Shown here: piece by piece, positions 33,671 to 42,575 of the stretch
Layout: each line of letters opens with the position of its first letter
How positions within the stretch are numbered: position 1 is the first letter of the stretch
Assembly (NCBI RefSeq): GCF_001439845.1
Contig: NZ_JYLO01000013.1
Span: 147,108 to 211,107, forward strand
Direction of reading: 5' to 3'
Origin: Pseudomonas lactis
GTDB taxonomy: Bacteria; Pseudomonadota; Gammaproteobacteria; Pseudomonadales; Pseudomonadaceae
DNA: 64,000 nt
Program-made: the position numbers and the translations under genes
The notes under the pieces: model-generated
Told to the model about the DNA's origin: nothing
The model's input: only the letters and a program-made list of their open reading frames with translations
Databases searched by the model: none

Positions 33671-36600
33671 GGGGCGTTTCTCCAGCAGTTGCGCGAGTAG
33701 GATGACGGCCGTGGACCAGGCTGAAGACCACGGGAACAAACAACAAAGTGGCGATGGTGGCGAAGATCAAGCCGCCGATGACTGCCCGGCCGAGCGGGGC
33801 GTTCTGCTCCTCGGAAATCGCCAGGGGCAGCATGCCGATGATCATCGCCAGGGCGGTCATGCACACCGGGCGAAAGCGTGTGTAGCCCGCTTCCAGCGCG
33901 GCTTTCAACGCATCGCCATGTTCGGCCAGACGCTCACGGCAGAAGCTCACCACCAGGATCGAGTTGGCGGTGGCCACGCCCATGCACAAGATGGCGCCGG
34001 TGAGTGCTGGCACCGACAACGAGGTGCCACTGAGGAACAGCATCCACACGATGCCCGCCAATGCTGCCGGCAACGCCGTGATGATCACAAAGGGGTCGGC
34101 CCATGACTGGAAGTTGACCACGATCAGCAAGTAGATCAGCACCACCGCGCCGAGCAGCCCGAAGCTCAAACCACTGAACGCCTCATGCAGCGCATCGATC
34201 TGCCCGTGCAGGCTGATGTTCGCGCCTTTGGGACGCATGGACGCCGTGTCATCCAGCACTTTTTGCACATCGCGGGCCACACCGCCGAGGTCGCGGCCTT
34301 GCACGTTAGCGTACAGGTCCAGGGTCGGTTCGATGTTGTAGTGGGTCACCACGGCCGGGCTTTGTACCCGGGAGATGGTTGCCACGCCGCCGAGGATTTG
34401 CGCCTGCCCGTTTGCCCCCGTCACCGGCAGCGCTTCCAGGGACGGCAAGCTGTCGAGGCGGTATTGCGGGGTGGCAGCGACTATGGAATAAGACACGCCG
34501 TTGGCCGGGTTGAGCCAGAAGGTCGGCGCGGTTTGCGAGCTGCCGGCGAGGGAGGCGACCATGCTGTTGGTGACATCACGCTCGGTAATGCCCAGGCCGT
34601 TGGCGCGCATACGGTCCACGTTTACTTGCAGCGAGGGGTAGCCGGTGGACTGCTGGATACGCAGGTCGGCAATCCCCGGTACATGCTGCAAGCGCCGTTC
34701 AAGTTCGACGGCATAAGCGCGGTTTTCTGCGTCATTGCGCCCGGAGATTTTGACGTCCAGCGGGGCGGGGGCGCCGAAGTTGAGGATCTGGCTGCTGATG
34801 TCGGCGGGCAGGAACGCAAAGTGGCTGCCGGGGAAACTTTGCGGCAGGGCTTCGCGCAGTTTTTTCACATAGTCGGCGGTGGGTGCGTGGTGCGTTTTCA
34901 AGCTGACTTGAATATCGCCATCCTGCGGGCCGATGGTGCCGCTGCTGCTGTAGGCCATGTCGATGCCGCTGAGCGGAATGCCAATATTGTCGACGATGGT
35001 GTCCAGTTCTTCGGCCGGGATGACCTCGCGGATCCGCGCTTCGATGCGGTCGAACGCCGCGGCGCTTTCCTCGATGCGCGTGCCCAGGGGCAAGCGCACA
35101 TGCAGGGCCAAGGCACCCGCATCGGTGGCCGGAAAAAAGTCCTGGCCCAGGCTCGGCAACAACAGGAACGACGCGAGTACGCAGGCCAGGAACCCGACAA
35201 TGAAGCGCTTGCGTGCGCCCAGTGCCAGCGTCAGCAGGCCATGGTAGGTGTCGCGGACATTGGAAAAGTGCCGCTCGAATCCCTGTTGAAAATTCAGCAC
35301 CGATTGCAGCAATGCATTACGTGGTTTCAGGTGCTGTTCGCCCTCGTGGTGGTTGATGAATGCATCTTCCGGATGATGCCCAGCGCCTGACTCCGGCCGA
35401 TGTGGTTTGAGCAAAAACATCGCCAGCGTCGGCACCAGGGTGCGCGAGAGAATGAACGAACTGGCCATGGCGAAGATCACCGCCAATGCCATCGGCCGGA
35501 ACAGATAACCGGCAATGCCTTGCAGCAAAAACATCGGCACGAACACGATGCAGATGCACAGCAGTGAGACGAACGCCGGGCCGACGATTTGCGCGGCGCC
35601 GTCGAGAATCGCGGTCTTCACCGTCTTACCTTGCTCCAGGTGCCAGTTGATGTTTTCGATGGTCACCGTGGCGTCATCCACAAGGATGCCCACGGCCAAC
35701 GCCAGCCCGCCCAGCGTCATGACGTTGAGGGTTTGCCCGCTGACGGCCAACAGCGCGATGGCCGAAAGCACCGCCAGGGGAATCGAGGCGGCGATGATCA
35801 AGGTCGAGCGCCAACTGCCAAGAAACAACAGGATCATTGCACTGGTAAGCAGGGCGGCAATGATGCCTTCCTGGGCCACGCTGCCCACCGACTGTTTGAC
35901 GAACACTGAGGCATCGCCCAGCAGCGAGGTTTTCAATGACGGCGGCAGGGTTTCGTTGATGCGCGGCAGCATCTGGCGGATACCGTCGATGATCGACAGC
36001 GTGGAAATGCTGCCGTTTTTCAGCGCCGGCATGAGCACGGCGCGATGGCCGTCGACCCGCACGATGTTGGTTTGCGGCGGTGAACCGTCGCGCACGTGGG
36101 CCACTTGGCCGATGGTGATCAGCGCCCCGTCGACGGTCTTGATCGGCAAGTCGTTGAGCTCATCAATGGCCTTGGGGCTGTTGTTGAGCAGGATCGTGTA
36201 TTCGTTGGGCCCCAGCTTGGCGGTGCCCACCGGAATGATCTGGTTCTGCAGCGCCAGGGCATTGCCCACATCCTGGGCCGACAAGCCTTTGGCGGCGAGG
36301 GCTTGGGGGTCGAGGTCGAGCGTAATCTGCCGCTGCTTGCCGCCCATCGGCGTGGGCATGGCCAGGCCGGGCAGGGCGCTTAAGGGCAGGCGGATATTGT
36401 TCTGCACCAGGTCACGAATTCTGGCTTCCGAAAGGCTGGGGCTGGAGAACGCCATTTGCAGGATCGGCACCGTGGAGGCGCTGTAGTTGAGGATCAGCGG
36501 CGGGGTGATGCCCGGTGGCATTTGCTTGAGCACGGTTTGTGACACCGCCGTGACCTGGGCATTGGCGGTACGGATGTCCACGCCAGGCTGGAAGAAGATC

Positions 36601-36881
36601 TTGACGATGCCCATGCCGGGCAACGATTGCGACTCGATGTGTTCGATGTCGTTGACGGTGGTGCTCAGGGAGCGTTCGTAGGTGTAGATCACCCGGCCGG
36701 CCATGGCGTCCGGGGACAGGCCGTTGTACTGCCAGACCACGGCGACCACGGGAATGCCGATATCGGGAAAAACATCCGTGGGCGTGCGCAGGGCCGCCAT
36801 CGGCCCGATGATGCAGATGAATATAGCCAGCACGATGAAGGTGTACGGCTTGTGCAGTGCGGTCTTTACCAGCCCGAGCAT
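33660..36881 (-). CDS. RND efflux pump inner membrane protein (AcrB/MdtB superfamily)
   Basis: A 1073-residue pump starting MLGLVKTALHKPYTFIV; the frame continues 21 codons upstream without a good start. The RND layout is clear: TM1, a porter domain beginning DVFPDIGIPVVAVVWQYNGLSPDAMAGRV, TM2-6 with the proton-relay Asp pair in LAVGILVDDATVTIEN, a second porter half, and TM8-12 including the C-terminal ALTGAILCMGVATANSILVV. TM1 and the first porter resemble the family common in proteobacteria beside NodT factors. Gene order pump-adaptor-channel is less usual than adaptor-pump-channel. Confidence 0.93.
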   Translation of the reverse strand: MLGLVKTALHKPYTFIVLAIFICIIGPMAALRTPTDVFPDIGIPVVAVVWQYNGLSPDAMAGRVIYTYERSLSTTVNDIEHIESQSLPGMGIVKIFFQPGVDIRTANAQVTAVSQTVLKQMPPGITPPLILNYSASTVPILQMAFSSPSLSEARIRDLVQNNIRLPLSALPGLAMPTPMGGKQRQITLDLDPQALAAKGLSAQDVGNALALQNQIIPVGTAKLGPNEYTILLNNSPKAIDELNDLPIKTVDGALITIGQVAHVRDGSPPQTNIVRVDGHRAVLMPALKNGSISTLSIIDGIRQMLPRINETLPPSLKTSLLGDASVFVKQSVGSVAQEGIIAALLTSAMILLFLGSWRSTLIIAASIPLAVLSAIALLAVSGQTLNVMTLGGLALAVGILVDDATVTIENINWHLEQGKTVKTAILDGAAQIVGPAFVSLLCICIVFVPMFLLQGIAGYLFRPMALAVIFAMASSFILSRTLVPTLAMFLLKPHRPESGAGHHPEDAFINHHEGEQHLKPRNALLQSVLNFQQGFERHFSNVRDTYHGLLTLALGARKRFIVGFLACVLASFLLLPSLGQDFFPATDAGALALHVRLPLGTRIEESAAAFDRIEARIREVIPAEELDTIVDNIGIPLSGIDMAYSSSGTIGPQDGDIQVSLKTHHAPTADYVKKLREALPQSFPGSHFAFLPADISSQILNFGAPAPLDVKISGRNDAENRAYAVELERRLQHVPGIADLRIQQSTGYPSLQVNVDRMRANGLGITERDVTNSMVASLAGSSQTAPTFWLNPANGVSYSIVAATPQYRLDSLPSLEALPVTGANGQAQILGGVATISRVQSPAVVTHYNIEPTLDLYANVQGRDLGGVARDVQKVLDDTASMRPKGANISLHGQIDALHEAFSGLSFGLLGAVVLIYLLIVVNFQSWADPFVIITALPAALAGIVWMLFLSGTSLSVPALTGAILCMGVATANSILVVSFCRERLAEHGDALKAALEAGYTRFRPVCMTALAMIIGMLPLAISEEQNAPLGRAVIGGLIFATIATLLFVPVVFSLVHGRHPTRATAGETPHVA

Positions 36882-37087
36882 GCGTGAGTCTCCGAGAAGA
36901 GCAGGATTGCAAACCCCGGCAGTCTTGCCCGACCCACCTAACACGCACCTTTCAGCCAGGTGAAGGAAGTTTTAGTTAACGGCTGAAGATCCTTTCATAG
37001 GGATTCATTTGTTCCAGGAGAGGCGGCTGATCAAGCTTGTCAGTCATCGGATACGACCTTTTCATTCATGCCCTTTGGAGCGCTGTC

Positions 37088-37498
37088 ATGTCACTTAAAC
37101 CATTGTTGTTAGTTCCCGTCCTTGGCTTTGTCTGCTTTCTATCGGCATGCGCCGGCCCGATCCCCAAGGCGGACCCCAGCCAAGCCTGGATCGGCTTGCA
37201 GGAAGAAGCGCCGAATGACCTGATGGCCGAGCGTGTCGATGGCAAACGTGTGGACGATGGGCGCTATTTTGAAGTGACCCCGGGGGACCATCGCCTGGAT
37301 GTGACCTTATTTGAAGACGAGCCGGGTGACGACAACCAGCAGGACTGCCAGGGCCGCATCGAGTACAAGCATTTCAAGGCGGGTGAGCACTACACCCTGG
37401 TGGAGTCGAGCCTGGGCACCACGGTGCGCGCGTCCCTTGAGGACGGCCACGGCAAGGAAATTGCCGCGACCCAGGACTTCAATTGCATGCCTGGCTAG
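37088..37498 (+). CDS. Small predicted lipoprotein of unknown function
   Basis: A 136-residue protein starting MSLKPLLLVPVLG. Signal peptide with lipobox CFLSAC (C21), so it should be lipid-anchored in the envelope. The mature part is acidic, with VTPGDHRLDVTLFEDEPGDDNQQDCQGRIEYKHF and GEHYTLVESSLG, a short beta-rich domain of the PEGA/DUF-like surface type. No catalytic motif is seen. Its stop overlaps the stop of the convergent small membrane protein gene. Confidence 0.8.
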   Translation: MSLKPLLLVPVLGFVCFLSACAGPIPKADPSQAWIGLQEEAPNDLMAERVDGKRVDDGRYFEVTPGDHRLDVTLFEDEPGDDNQQDCQGRIEYKHFKAGEHYTLVESSLGTTVRASLEDGHGKEIAATQDFNCMPG

Positions 37499-37656
37499 GC
37501 GTGATGCGCCGTCGTCTTGCGTGGCTCGGCGGGTTCAGCAGGTTTGACGTGGGGGTGATGATGCCGGCGCGTCACGCGCATGACCCCCCACAGCATGGCG
37601 GCGGCGACGGCCAGCCAACCACAGATCAACAGGAAAATCGTTGTCGCAAGGCTCAT
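37495..37656 (-). CDS. Small single-pass membrane protein
   Basis: A 53-residue protein: MSLATTIFLLICGWLAVAAA at the N-terminus forms one transmembrane helix, followed by a basic, His-rich tail (VTRRHHHPHVKPAEP). A strong ribosome site (GGAGG) lies six bases before the ATG at 37656, supporting reality. It ends convergently with the lipoprotein gene, the two stops overlapping by four bases. Function unknown. Confidence 0.65.
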   Translation of the reverse strand: MSLATTIFLLICGWLAVAAAMLWGVMRVTRRHHHPHVKPAEPAEPRKTTAHHA

Positions 37657-37822
37657 TCGGGCCTCCTTTCGCCCACTTGGGGCACACACAGTCTTCTCAA
37701 TGGACAGTCTAGTCAGCTGACGGTTGCCTGCTATTGACCAATGGTCGAGTCCGTCCAACTTGTTTGCTCTATCGTCACCGCTTTATTGCACGCGTCGGCT
37801 ATAGATATCTTGCGCCGCCCCC

Positions 37823-37922
37823 TGTAGGAGCGAGCTTGCTCGCGAAAAACGTCAACGATGACGCAGGCTTCCTGAATAAACGCGGCGCCTGTAAGTTTTT
37901 CGCGAGCAAGCTCGCTCCTACG
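37823..37922. repeat. 100-bp REPIN, copy 3 of 3
   Basis: Same 100-bp element as 13705-13804 and 21080-21179, with a few substitutions (AATAAACGCGG, CTGTAAG). It lies just upstream of the C39-like lipoprotein gene. Confidence 0.92.
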
Positions 37923-37981
37923 GGATAGAGAAAGCGCGATTGGGCTATGATCGGGGCCTTTACCGGCAGTTGATCAAGAGA

Positions 37982-38656
37982 GTGAAAAAATTGCGCTTAC
38001 GGTCGAACCTTAAAACTTCCTTGCTACTGGCCGTTGCCCTCGGGTTGGCGGCCTGTTCCAGCAACACTCCATCGAAACTGCCTGGCTTGCCCGAGCGCGT
38101 CGAACTCAATGGCGTGCCGACCTTTCGCAGTGAGGCTTATCAGAGCGGTCCTACGGCACTTGCCAGCATGCTGTCGCAACAAGGCGTTGTCATGACACCG
38201 GGTTTGCTTGATAAGCCGCTGCGCCTGCCCGGCGCCGAGGCGGGCCTTGAGCGCAACATGCAGGTGCTGGCGCGTGAGTACGGGCTGATGGTGTACCCAT
38301 TGGAGGCCAAGCTGACCGCCGTGCTGGCGCAGGTGGCGGCGGGTTACCCGGTGATGGCGCGGATCAACGCCAGCTATTGGTCCGGGGCGCGTTATGTCGT
38401 GGTGGTGGGGTTCAACCAGCAGAAGAGTACGGTGCTGTTGCGCTCAGGCAATGAGCGCCGCTTGAGCATGAGCTTCAGCGACTTTGAGTCGGCGTGGAAG
38501 GGCGCGGGCCATTGGGCCATCCTGACCCAGCGCCCGAGCCAGTTGCCGGCCAATGTGGACGCGCAGCGCTGGCGCGATGCGGCCAATGCCACGGCCCAGG
38601 CGGGGCAGGAGCAAGCGGCGGCCCAAGCGCTCAAGGTGTTGGCAGAGAAGAAGTGA
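37982..38656 (+). CDS. Lipoprotein with degenerate peptidase C39-like domain
   Basis: A 224-residue protein; GTG start at 37982 (reads MKKLRLRSNLKTSLLL) gives a good signal peptide and lipobox LAAC (C25). The body follows the C39-like papain fold, but the expected AYQCGPAAL is AYQSGPTAL (Ser55 for Cys), the expected His in WHYAVVVGYD is Arg137 (ARYVVVVGFN), and the Asp is Asn145. All three triad positions are therefore changed and peptidase activity is unlikely. It may be a binding or scaffold protein. The ribosome site is weak and the start is uncertain. Confidence 0.8.
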   Translation: MKKLRLRSNLKTSLLLAVALGLAACSSNTPSKLPGLPERVELNGVPTFRSEAYQSGPTALASMLSQQGVVMTPGLLDKPLRLPGAEAGLERNMQVLAREYGLMVYPLEAKLTAVLAQVAAGYPVMARINASYWSGARYVVVVGFNQQKSTVLLRSGNERRLSMSFSDFESAWKGAGHWAILTQRPSQLPANVDAQRWRDAANATAQAGQEQAAAQALKVLAEKK

Positions 38657-38664
38657 AACTCAAA

Positions 38665-38755
38665 TGTGGGAGCGGGCTTGCTCGCGAAGGCGCAGTGTCA
38701 GTCGCTGAATGCTTAGGCTGACCCACCGCATTCGCGAGCAAGCCCGCTCCCACAC
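38665..38755. repeat. REPIN (GTGGGAGCGGGCTTGCTCGCG type)
   Basis: Inverted pair in the convergent gap between the C39-like gene and pbpG, same type as 10687-10776. Confidence 0.9.
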
Positions 38756-38767
38756 TAAAATCGCTGT

Positions 38768-39691
38768 TTATCGACGTACTTCCGTAGCGGTCGCTCGATT
38801 CTTGAGGTTTTTATCGGCCTTGTAACGCAGCGCCACATCCGGCACTGCGCCGCCTTTGCCGGTCTCGACCCAGCTACGAATACGGCTGGCATCGGCAAAA
38901 TGGGTGAACTTGCCAAAGGCATCCAGGATCACCAGCGACACCGGGCGATTGCCCATGCTCGTCACCAGCACCAGGCAGTGGCCGGCCTGGTTGGTGAAGC
39001 CGGTCTTGGTCAGCTTGATATCCCAGTTGGCGCGGTTGATCAGGTGGTCGGTGTTGGAGAAGCCCAAGGTGTAGTTGGGCTTGCGGAACGACACGGTCTT
39101 TTCCTTGGTGGTGCTCAGCTGGCTCAGCATCGGGAATTTACGCGCATAGGCCAGCAGCTTGCTCAGGTCGCGGGCGGTGGACACGTTATGGATCGACAGG
39201 CCGGTGGGCTCCACGTAGTGGGTGCTGGTCATGCCCAAGGACTTGGCCTTGGCGTTCATCGCCGCGATAAAGGCTGCGTAACCGCCAGGATAATGGTGGG
39301 CCAGGCTCGCAGCGGCGCGGTTTTCCGAAGACATCAGCGCGATCAGCAGCATTTCCTTGCGCGGCATCTGGCTGCCGATCTTCACCCGGGAGAACACGCC
39401 TTTCATCTCGGGCGTGTCGGTGATGTTGATGTCGATGTACTCGTCCATATTCTGCTTGGCTTCGAGGACGATCAGGCCGGTCATCAGCTTGCTCACCGAG
39501 GCGATAGGTACCACCACGTCGGGGTTGCTGGAATAAATGACTTTATTGGTCTGCAAATCGACCAGCATGGCGCTACCGGAGGCGATCTGCAGCTTGGAGG
39601 CGTCACGCGGGGCCAGGGTGGATTCGGCGGCGTGGGCGAAGGTGCCTGCCAAAGCAAAAAACAGGCTGACAATAGAAAGACGAATTTTCAC
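38768..39691 (-). CDS. pbpG: D-alanyl-D-alanine endopeptidase (PBP7)
   Basis: Periplasmic peptidoglycan DD-endopeptidase of about 307 residues. GTG start at 39691 (reads MKIRLSIVSLFFALAG) gives a clean signal peptide (AHA cleavage) and the usual family length; the frame is open 19 codons further. The three penicillin-binding motifs are present: SVSK (S65-K68), SSEN and KTGFTN. Active on cell wall cross-links. Monocistronic, between a REPIN and the HD-domain gene. Confidence 0.93.
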   Translation of the reverse strand: MKIRLSIVSLFFALAGTFAHAAESTLAPRDASKLQIASGSAMLVDLQTNKVIYSSNPDVVVPIASVSKLMTGLIVLEAKQNMDEYIDINITDTPEMKGVFSRVKIGSQMPRKEMLLIALMSSENRAAASLAHHYPGGYAAFIAAMNAKAKSLGMTSTHYVEPTGLSIHNVSTARDLSKLLAYARKFPMLSQLSTTKEKTVSFRKPNYTLGFSNTDHLINRANWDIKLTKTGFTNQAGHCLVLVTSMGNRPVSLVILDAFGKFTHFADASRIRSWVETGKGGAVPDVALRYKADKNLKNRATATEVRR

Positions 39692-39846
39692 GCGGATGAA
39701 CTCGCTAAAAAGTAAGGAAATGCCGTTGTGAAACGGATTTTGTGACAAATGGCGTTACATTTTAGGAGTATGGATCAGAAAGCGATAGAGAGCCTTTAAA
39801 TAAAGGCTGTAAGCCGATGATTGGTTAGGCTGTGCCGATTTTAAAC

Positions 39847-40416
39847 CTATGGCTTTGTTATTTTTTCTCGCGTGTCCTCATCGATAAGCTGTCGAAGTTG
39901 CTCAAACAGGGGATCGGCATCGGTGTACTTCTTGCCGTAAGCTAGATTGAACTCGTAATTGAAGCCCGGTGGGTTCTTGCCCTGATTGTGCTGGAGCAGC
40001 GTTTCCAGCTTGTCCAGCGCCTTGACGGCTCTTGCCTCCGCAGACTGTGCGTGCTCATAGTCATCCCAGAGCGCCAATATCTCAGCTTTCAGCGGCTCAT
40101 CCAGCGCAGAGGTCAGAAGCACAAGATCGTCTCTCTCTTGCTCGCCCTTGTTGGGAAACGCCGCCTGACTGACTGCTGGGATGTCTCCGTTGATGGCCTC
40201 CCCCAGATCGTGAATGACGCACATCTTGAGGATCTTCAGCATGTCGGGCTCGGCCAGTTGATCTTCGAAAACAATGGCCATCAGGCAAAGACGCCAACTG
40301 TGTTCCGCCGTGCTTTCGGTGCGCCCGGAAGAGGTGTGTGCACTTCTGAGTACATCCTTGAGTTTTTCCGTTTCGCGGAGGAATTCTAGGCGCCCTTTGA
40401 TTTTGTCGATGTTCAT
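39847..40416 (-). CDS. HD-domain phosphohydrolase, YfbR/HDDC2-like 5'-deoxynucleotidase
   Basis: A 189-residue HD-domain protein. Metal ligands H39 (STAEHSWR), H69-D70 (CVIHDLGEAINGDIPA) and a further Asp in ALDKLETLLQHN are in the order seen in YfbR and HDDC2, which dephosphorylate deoxynucleoside 5'-monophosphates. LGEAINGDIPA is a hallmark of the HDDC2 branch. No operon partner; the neighbours are a peptidoglycan enzyme and a regulator. Confidence 0.85.
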   Translation of the reverse strand: MNIDKIKGRLEFLRETEKLKDVLRSAHTSSGRTESTAEHSWRLCLMAIVFEDQLAEPDMLKILKMCVIHDLGEAINGDIPAVSQAAFPNKGEQERDDLVLLTSALDEPLKAEILALWDDYEHAQSAEARAVKALDKLETLLQHNQGKNPPGFNYEFNLAYGKKYTDADPLFEQLRQLIDEDTREKITKP

Positions 40417-40516
40417 GACGTTCTCTGTCTCCAGTGGCGAAGGCTATGCTAGTGGAGTCAGATTAAGCCCGGGTAGTCTGAACGTCCACGCATACAATAT
40501 GCACAGCGCAGGGCAG

Positions 40517-41074
40517 TCAAAGCGTCTCCACCAAACGCGCCGATGTACCGTCTGAAAGAGGAATACGCGTCCACCGACAGGCGCTCTGGCTGATAGGCAC
40601 AACAAGCGAGTCATTGTGGCCGGTAACGAACTCGATCGCCGGTGGCGCACTGACTTCCCTCCACCCGGTTTCATCCAGGGAGAGCTCCTTGCTGATGATC
40701 TCCGGTGTCGCAAAGCGCCATAGCGAACGCCCCAGCAATTCGCTCACGGGGCTTGCGAACTGGGCTGCGCGGGCAGGGGAGCAAGCCAGCAGACGGTGGG
40801 TCAGGTCGCACATGAGATGAACGGGCCGTGAGCTTTCCCTGACCAGGCGAGCCAAGGCTTGATCGGCGGCCGCATCAAGGCGGGCGGCGAGCAATTGCTC
40901 AAGCTGTTGGTGCGCGCAGGGGTCGATTGCCTGTACGCCGCTTTCCCAGCGCGAAATAGTGGATTGGGTAACGTTGAACAACTGCGCAGCGTGGGCTTGT
41001 TTGACTCGGTGCAACAAGCGCCACCGCCTGAGCGCGATGCCAGGCAAGGCTGGCTTTGGGAAGATGCCAGGCAT
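40517..41074 (-). CDS. XRE-family transcriptional regulator
   Basis: A 185-residue protein with an N-terminal HTH (LHRVKQAHAAQLFNVTQSTISRWESGVQAID) followed by about 120 residues of PAS-like character (PVHLMCDLTHRLLACSPARAAQF...GRSLWRF). Such HTH-PAS-like proteins occur in Pseudomonas but the target is unknown. Transcribed toward the HD gene. The start MPGIFPKPALPG is the first in frame. Confidence 0.78.
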   Translation of the reverse strand: MPGIFPKPALPGIALRRWRLLHRVKQAHAAQLFNVTQSTISRWESGVQAIDPCAHQQLEQLLAARLDAAADQALARLVRESSRPVHLMCDLTHRLLACSPARAAQFASPVSELLGRSLWRFATPEIISKELSLDETGWREVSAPPAIEFVTGHNDSLVVPISQSACRWTRIPLSDGTSARLVETL

Positions 41075-41156
41075 TTCGAATTCCGGAAGGGTGACGGCCT
41101 TTGGCTAGTTTGTTTAATGCGTTAACAGCCTGCAACAAGGGTTTTTCACGGGCAAT

Positions 41157-41190
41157 AAAAAAAGCCCTGCGATAAAGCAGGGCTTTTTCA
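41157..41190. terminator. Bidirectional rho-independent terminator (folD)
   Basis: AAAAGCCCTGC-GATAA-AGCAGGGCTTTTT: perfect GC-rich stem with A and T runs on both sides, placed right after the folD stop. Confidence 0.9.
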
Positions 41191-41203
41191 ACATGCCTGG
41201 TTA

Positions 41204-42058
41204 TCAGCCGTGCAGAGTTTCTGCGGCATACAGCGTATTTTCCAACAGGCACGCCCGGGTCATCGGCCCGACACCGCCTGGAACCGGCGTGATCCAGCCA
41301 GCGCGGGGCAGGGCGGTTTCATACACCACGTCGCCCACCAACTTGCCGTCTTCCTGGCGGTTGATGCCCACGTCGATGACGATGGCGCCTTCCTTGATCC
41401 ACTCACCCTTGACCAGGCCCGGCTTGCCGGCGGCGACTACCACCAAGTCAGCGCGGCCGACGTGGCCGGCCAGGTCCTTGGTGAAGCGGTGGGTGACGGT
41501 CACGGTGCAGCCGGCCAGCAGCAGTTCCATGGCCATCGGGCGACCGACGATGTTCGATGCGCCCACCACGACGGCGTCGAGGCCGTACAGGTCGACACCA
41601 GTGCTTTCCAACAGCGTCATGATGCCTTTGGGGGTGCATGGGCGCAGCAGGGGAATGCGTTGGGCCAGGCGGCCGACGTTATAAGGGTGGAAACCGTCGA
41701 CGTCTTTGTCCGGGCGGATGCGCTCCAGCAGTTTGGAGGCATCCAGGTGCTCAGGCAGTGGCAGTTGCAGCAGGATGCCATCCATGTCCGGGTCATCGTT
41801 GAGGCTGTCAATCAGGTCGGTCAGGGCCTGTTGAGTGGTGTCCGAAGGCAAGTCGTAGGCCTTGGAAATAAAGCCGACCTCTTCACAGTCTTTACGCTTG
41901 TGCGAGACATAAACCTGAGAGGCAGGATCGCTGCCGACCAGGATCACCGCGAGGCCAGGCGTGCGCAGGCCTTGCTGGCTGCGCTCGGTGACTCGTTTGG
42001 CGATCTGCTGGCGCAGGCTGGCGGCGATTGATTTGCCGTCGATAAGTTGTGCAGTCAT
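41204..42058 (-). CDS. folD: Methylenetetrahydrofolate dehydrogenase/cyclohydrolase
   Basis: Bifunctional one-carbon enzyme, 284 residues, interconverting methylene-, methenyl- and formyl-tetrahydrofolate. Signature stretches: VSHKRKDCEEVGF, the catalytic Lys in YVSHKRK, LLQLPLPEHLD, the NADP site VVVGASNIVGRPMAMELLLAGCTVT and the C-terminal PVPGGVGPMT. It stands alone upstream of the tRNA-tig region in the orientation usual for Pseudomonas. Confidence 0.97.
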   Translation of the reverse strand: MTAQLIDGKSIAASLRQQIAKRVTERSQQGLRTPGLAVILVGSDPASQVYVSHKRKDCEEVGFISKAYDLPSDTTQQALTDLIDSLNDDPDMDGILLQLPLPEHLDASKLLERIRPDKDVDGFHPYNVGRLAQRIPLLRPCTPKGIMTLLESTGVDLYGLDAVVVGASNIVGRPMAMELLLAGCTVTVTHRFTKDLAGHVGRADLVVVAAGKPGLVKGEWIKEGAIVIDVGINRQEDGKLVGDVVYETALPRAGWITPVPGGVGPMTRACLLENTLYAAETLHG

Positions 42059-42190
42059 TACGCGTGATTAACCATCGAGAGGGGGAAGAAAAGTGCGCGC
42101 ATTCTCGCATGCCAAGGCGCGAGGGCAAAGGCGCTTGGTCTGCAAATTGCCCTAACCCCTTAAATAAAATCAGTTTTTTTCAAAAAAGAT

Positions 42191-42219
42191 TTGACGGGTT
42201 TCCGGGGCATCTATACTAT
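42191..42219 (+). promoter_or_regulatory. Promoter of the tRNA cluster
   Basis: TTGACG (42191-42196), 17 bases, TACTAT (42214-42219), followed by a G+C-rich stretch. Lies about 115 bases before tRNA-Arg and points toward the tRNAs. Confidence 0.7.
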
Positions 42220-42333
42220 TCGTCGCACTTGTCGGGCACAGCCTAGCACTGGTTAAGAAGGTCGAGCAGAATAGTTGTACTGCAAGGCTGGAAGCACTTA
42301 GTTTGTAATCCTCCAAGAGTACAGATTAATAAG

Positions 42334-42410
42334 GCGCCCGTAGCTCAGCTGGATAGAGCATCCGCCTTCTAAGCGGATGGTCGCAGGTTCGAGTCCTGCC
42401 GGGTGCGCCA
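42334..42410 (+). tRNA. tRNA-Arg (anticodon TCT)
   Basis: 77 nt with encoded CCA. Acceptor GCGCCCG/CGGGTGC, D-arm GCTCAGCTGGATAGAGC, anticodon stem CCGCC/GGCGG-type with loop carrying TCT, and T-arm GCAGGTTCGAGTCCTGC. First gene of an Arg-His-Leu-His cluster. Confidence 0.95.
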
Positions 42411-42442
42411 TTAGGCAGCTTTGGCACAAGTAGCGCTATATG

Positions 42443-42518
42443 GTGGGCGTAGCTCAGTTGGTAGAGCACGGGATTGTGACTCCCGTTGTCGAGGGTTCGA
42501 TCCCCTTCGTCCACCCCA
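42443..42518 (+). tRNA. tRNA-His (anticodon GTG), copy 1
   Basis: 76 nt with CCA. GTGGGCG/CGTCCAC acceptor, anticodon GTG in GGATTGTGACTCC, T-arm GAGGGTTCGATCCCCTTC. The base before it is G, giving the G-1:C73 identity pair typical of tRNA-His. Confidence 0.96.
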
Positions 42519-42523
42519 TATTC

Positions 42524-42562
42524 TGAAAGGCGCCAGATTTAACAGTCTGGCGCCTTTGCTTT
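42524..42562 (+). terminator. Hairpin terminator after tRNA-His copy 1
   Basis: AAAGGCGCCAGA-TTTAACAG-TCTGGCGCCTTTG; the same hairpin follows the second tRNA-His. The T-run is short (CTTTGCTTT), so readthrough into tRNA-Leu is likely. Confidence 0.7.
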
Positions 42563-42575
42563 AAGAGTTTCAAGC

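Noticed and set aside
41157..41190. REP or attachment site between the XRE gene and folD
   Set aside because: It is a simple terminator hairpin with A and T runs and has no REP sequence.
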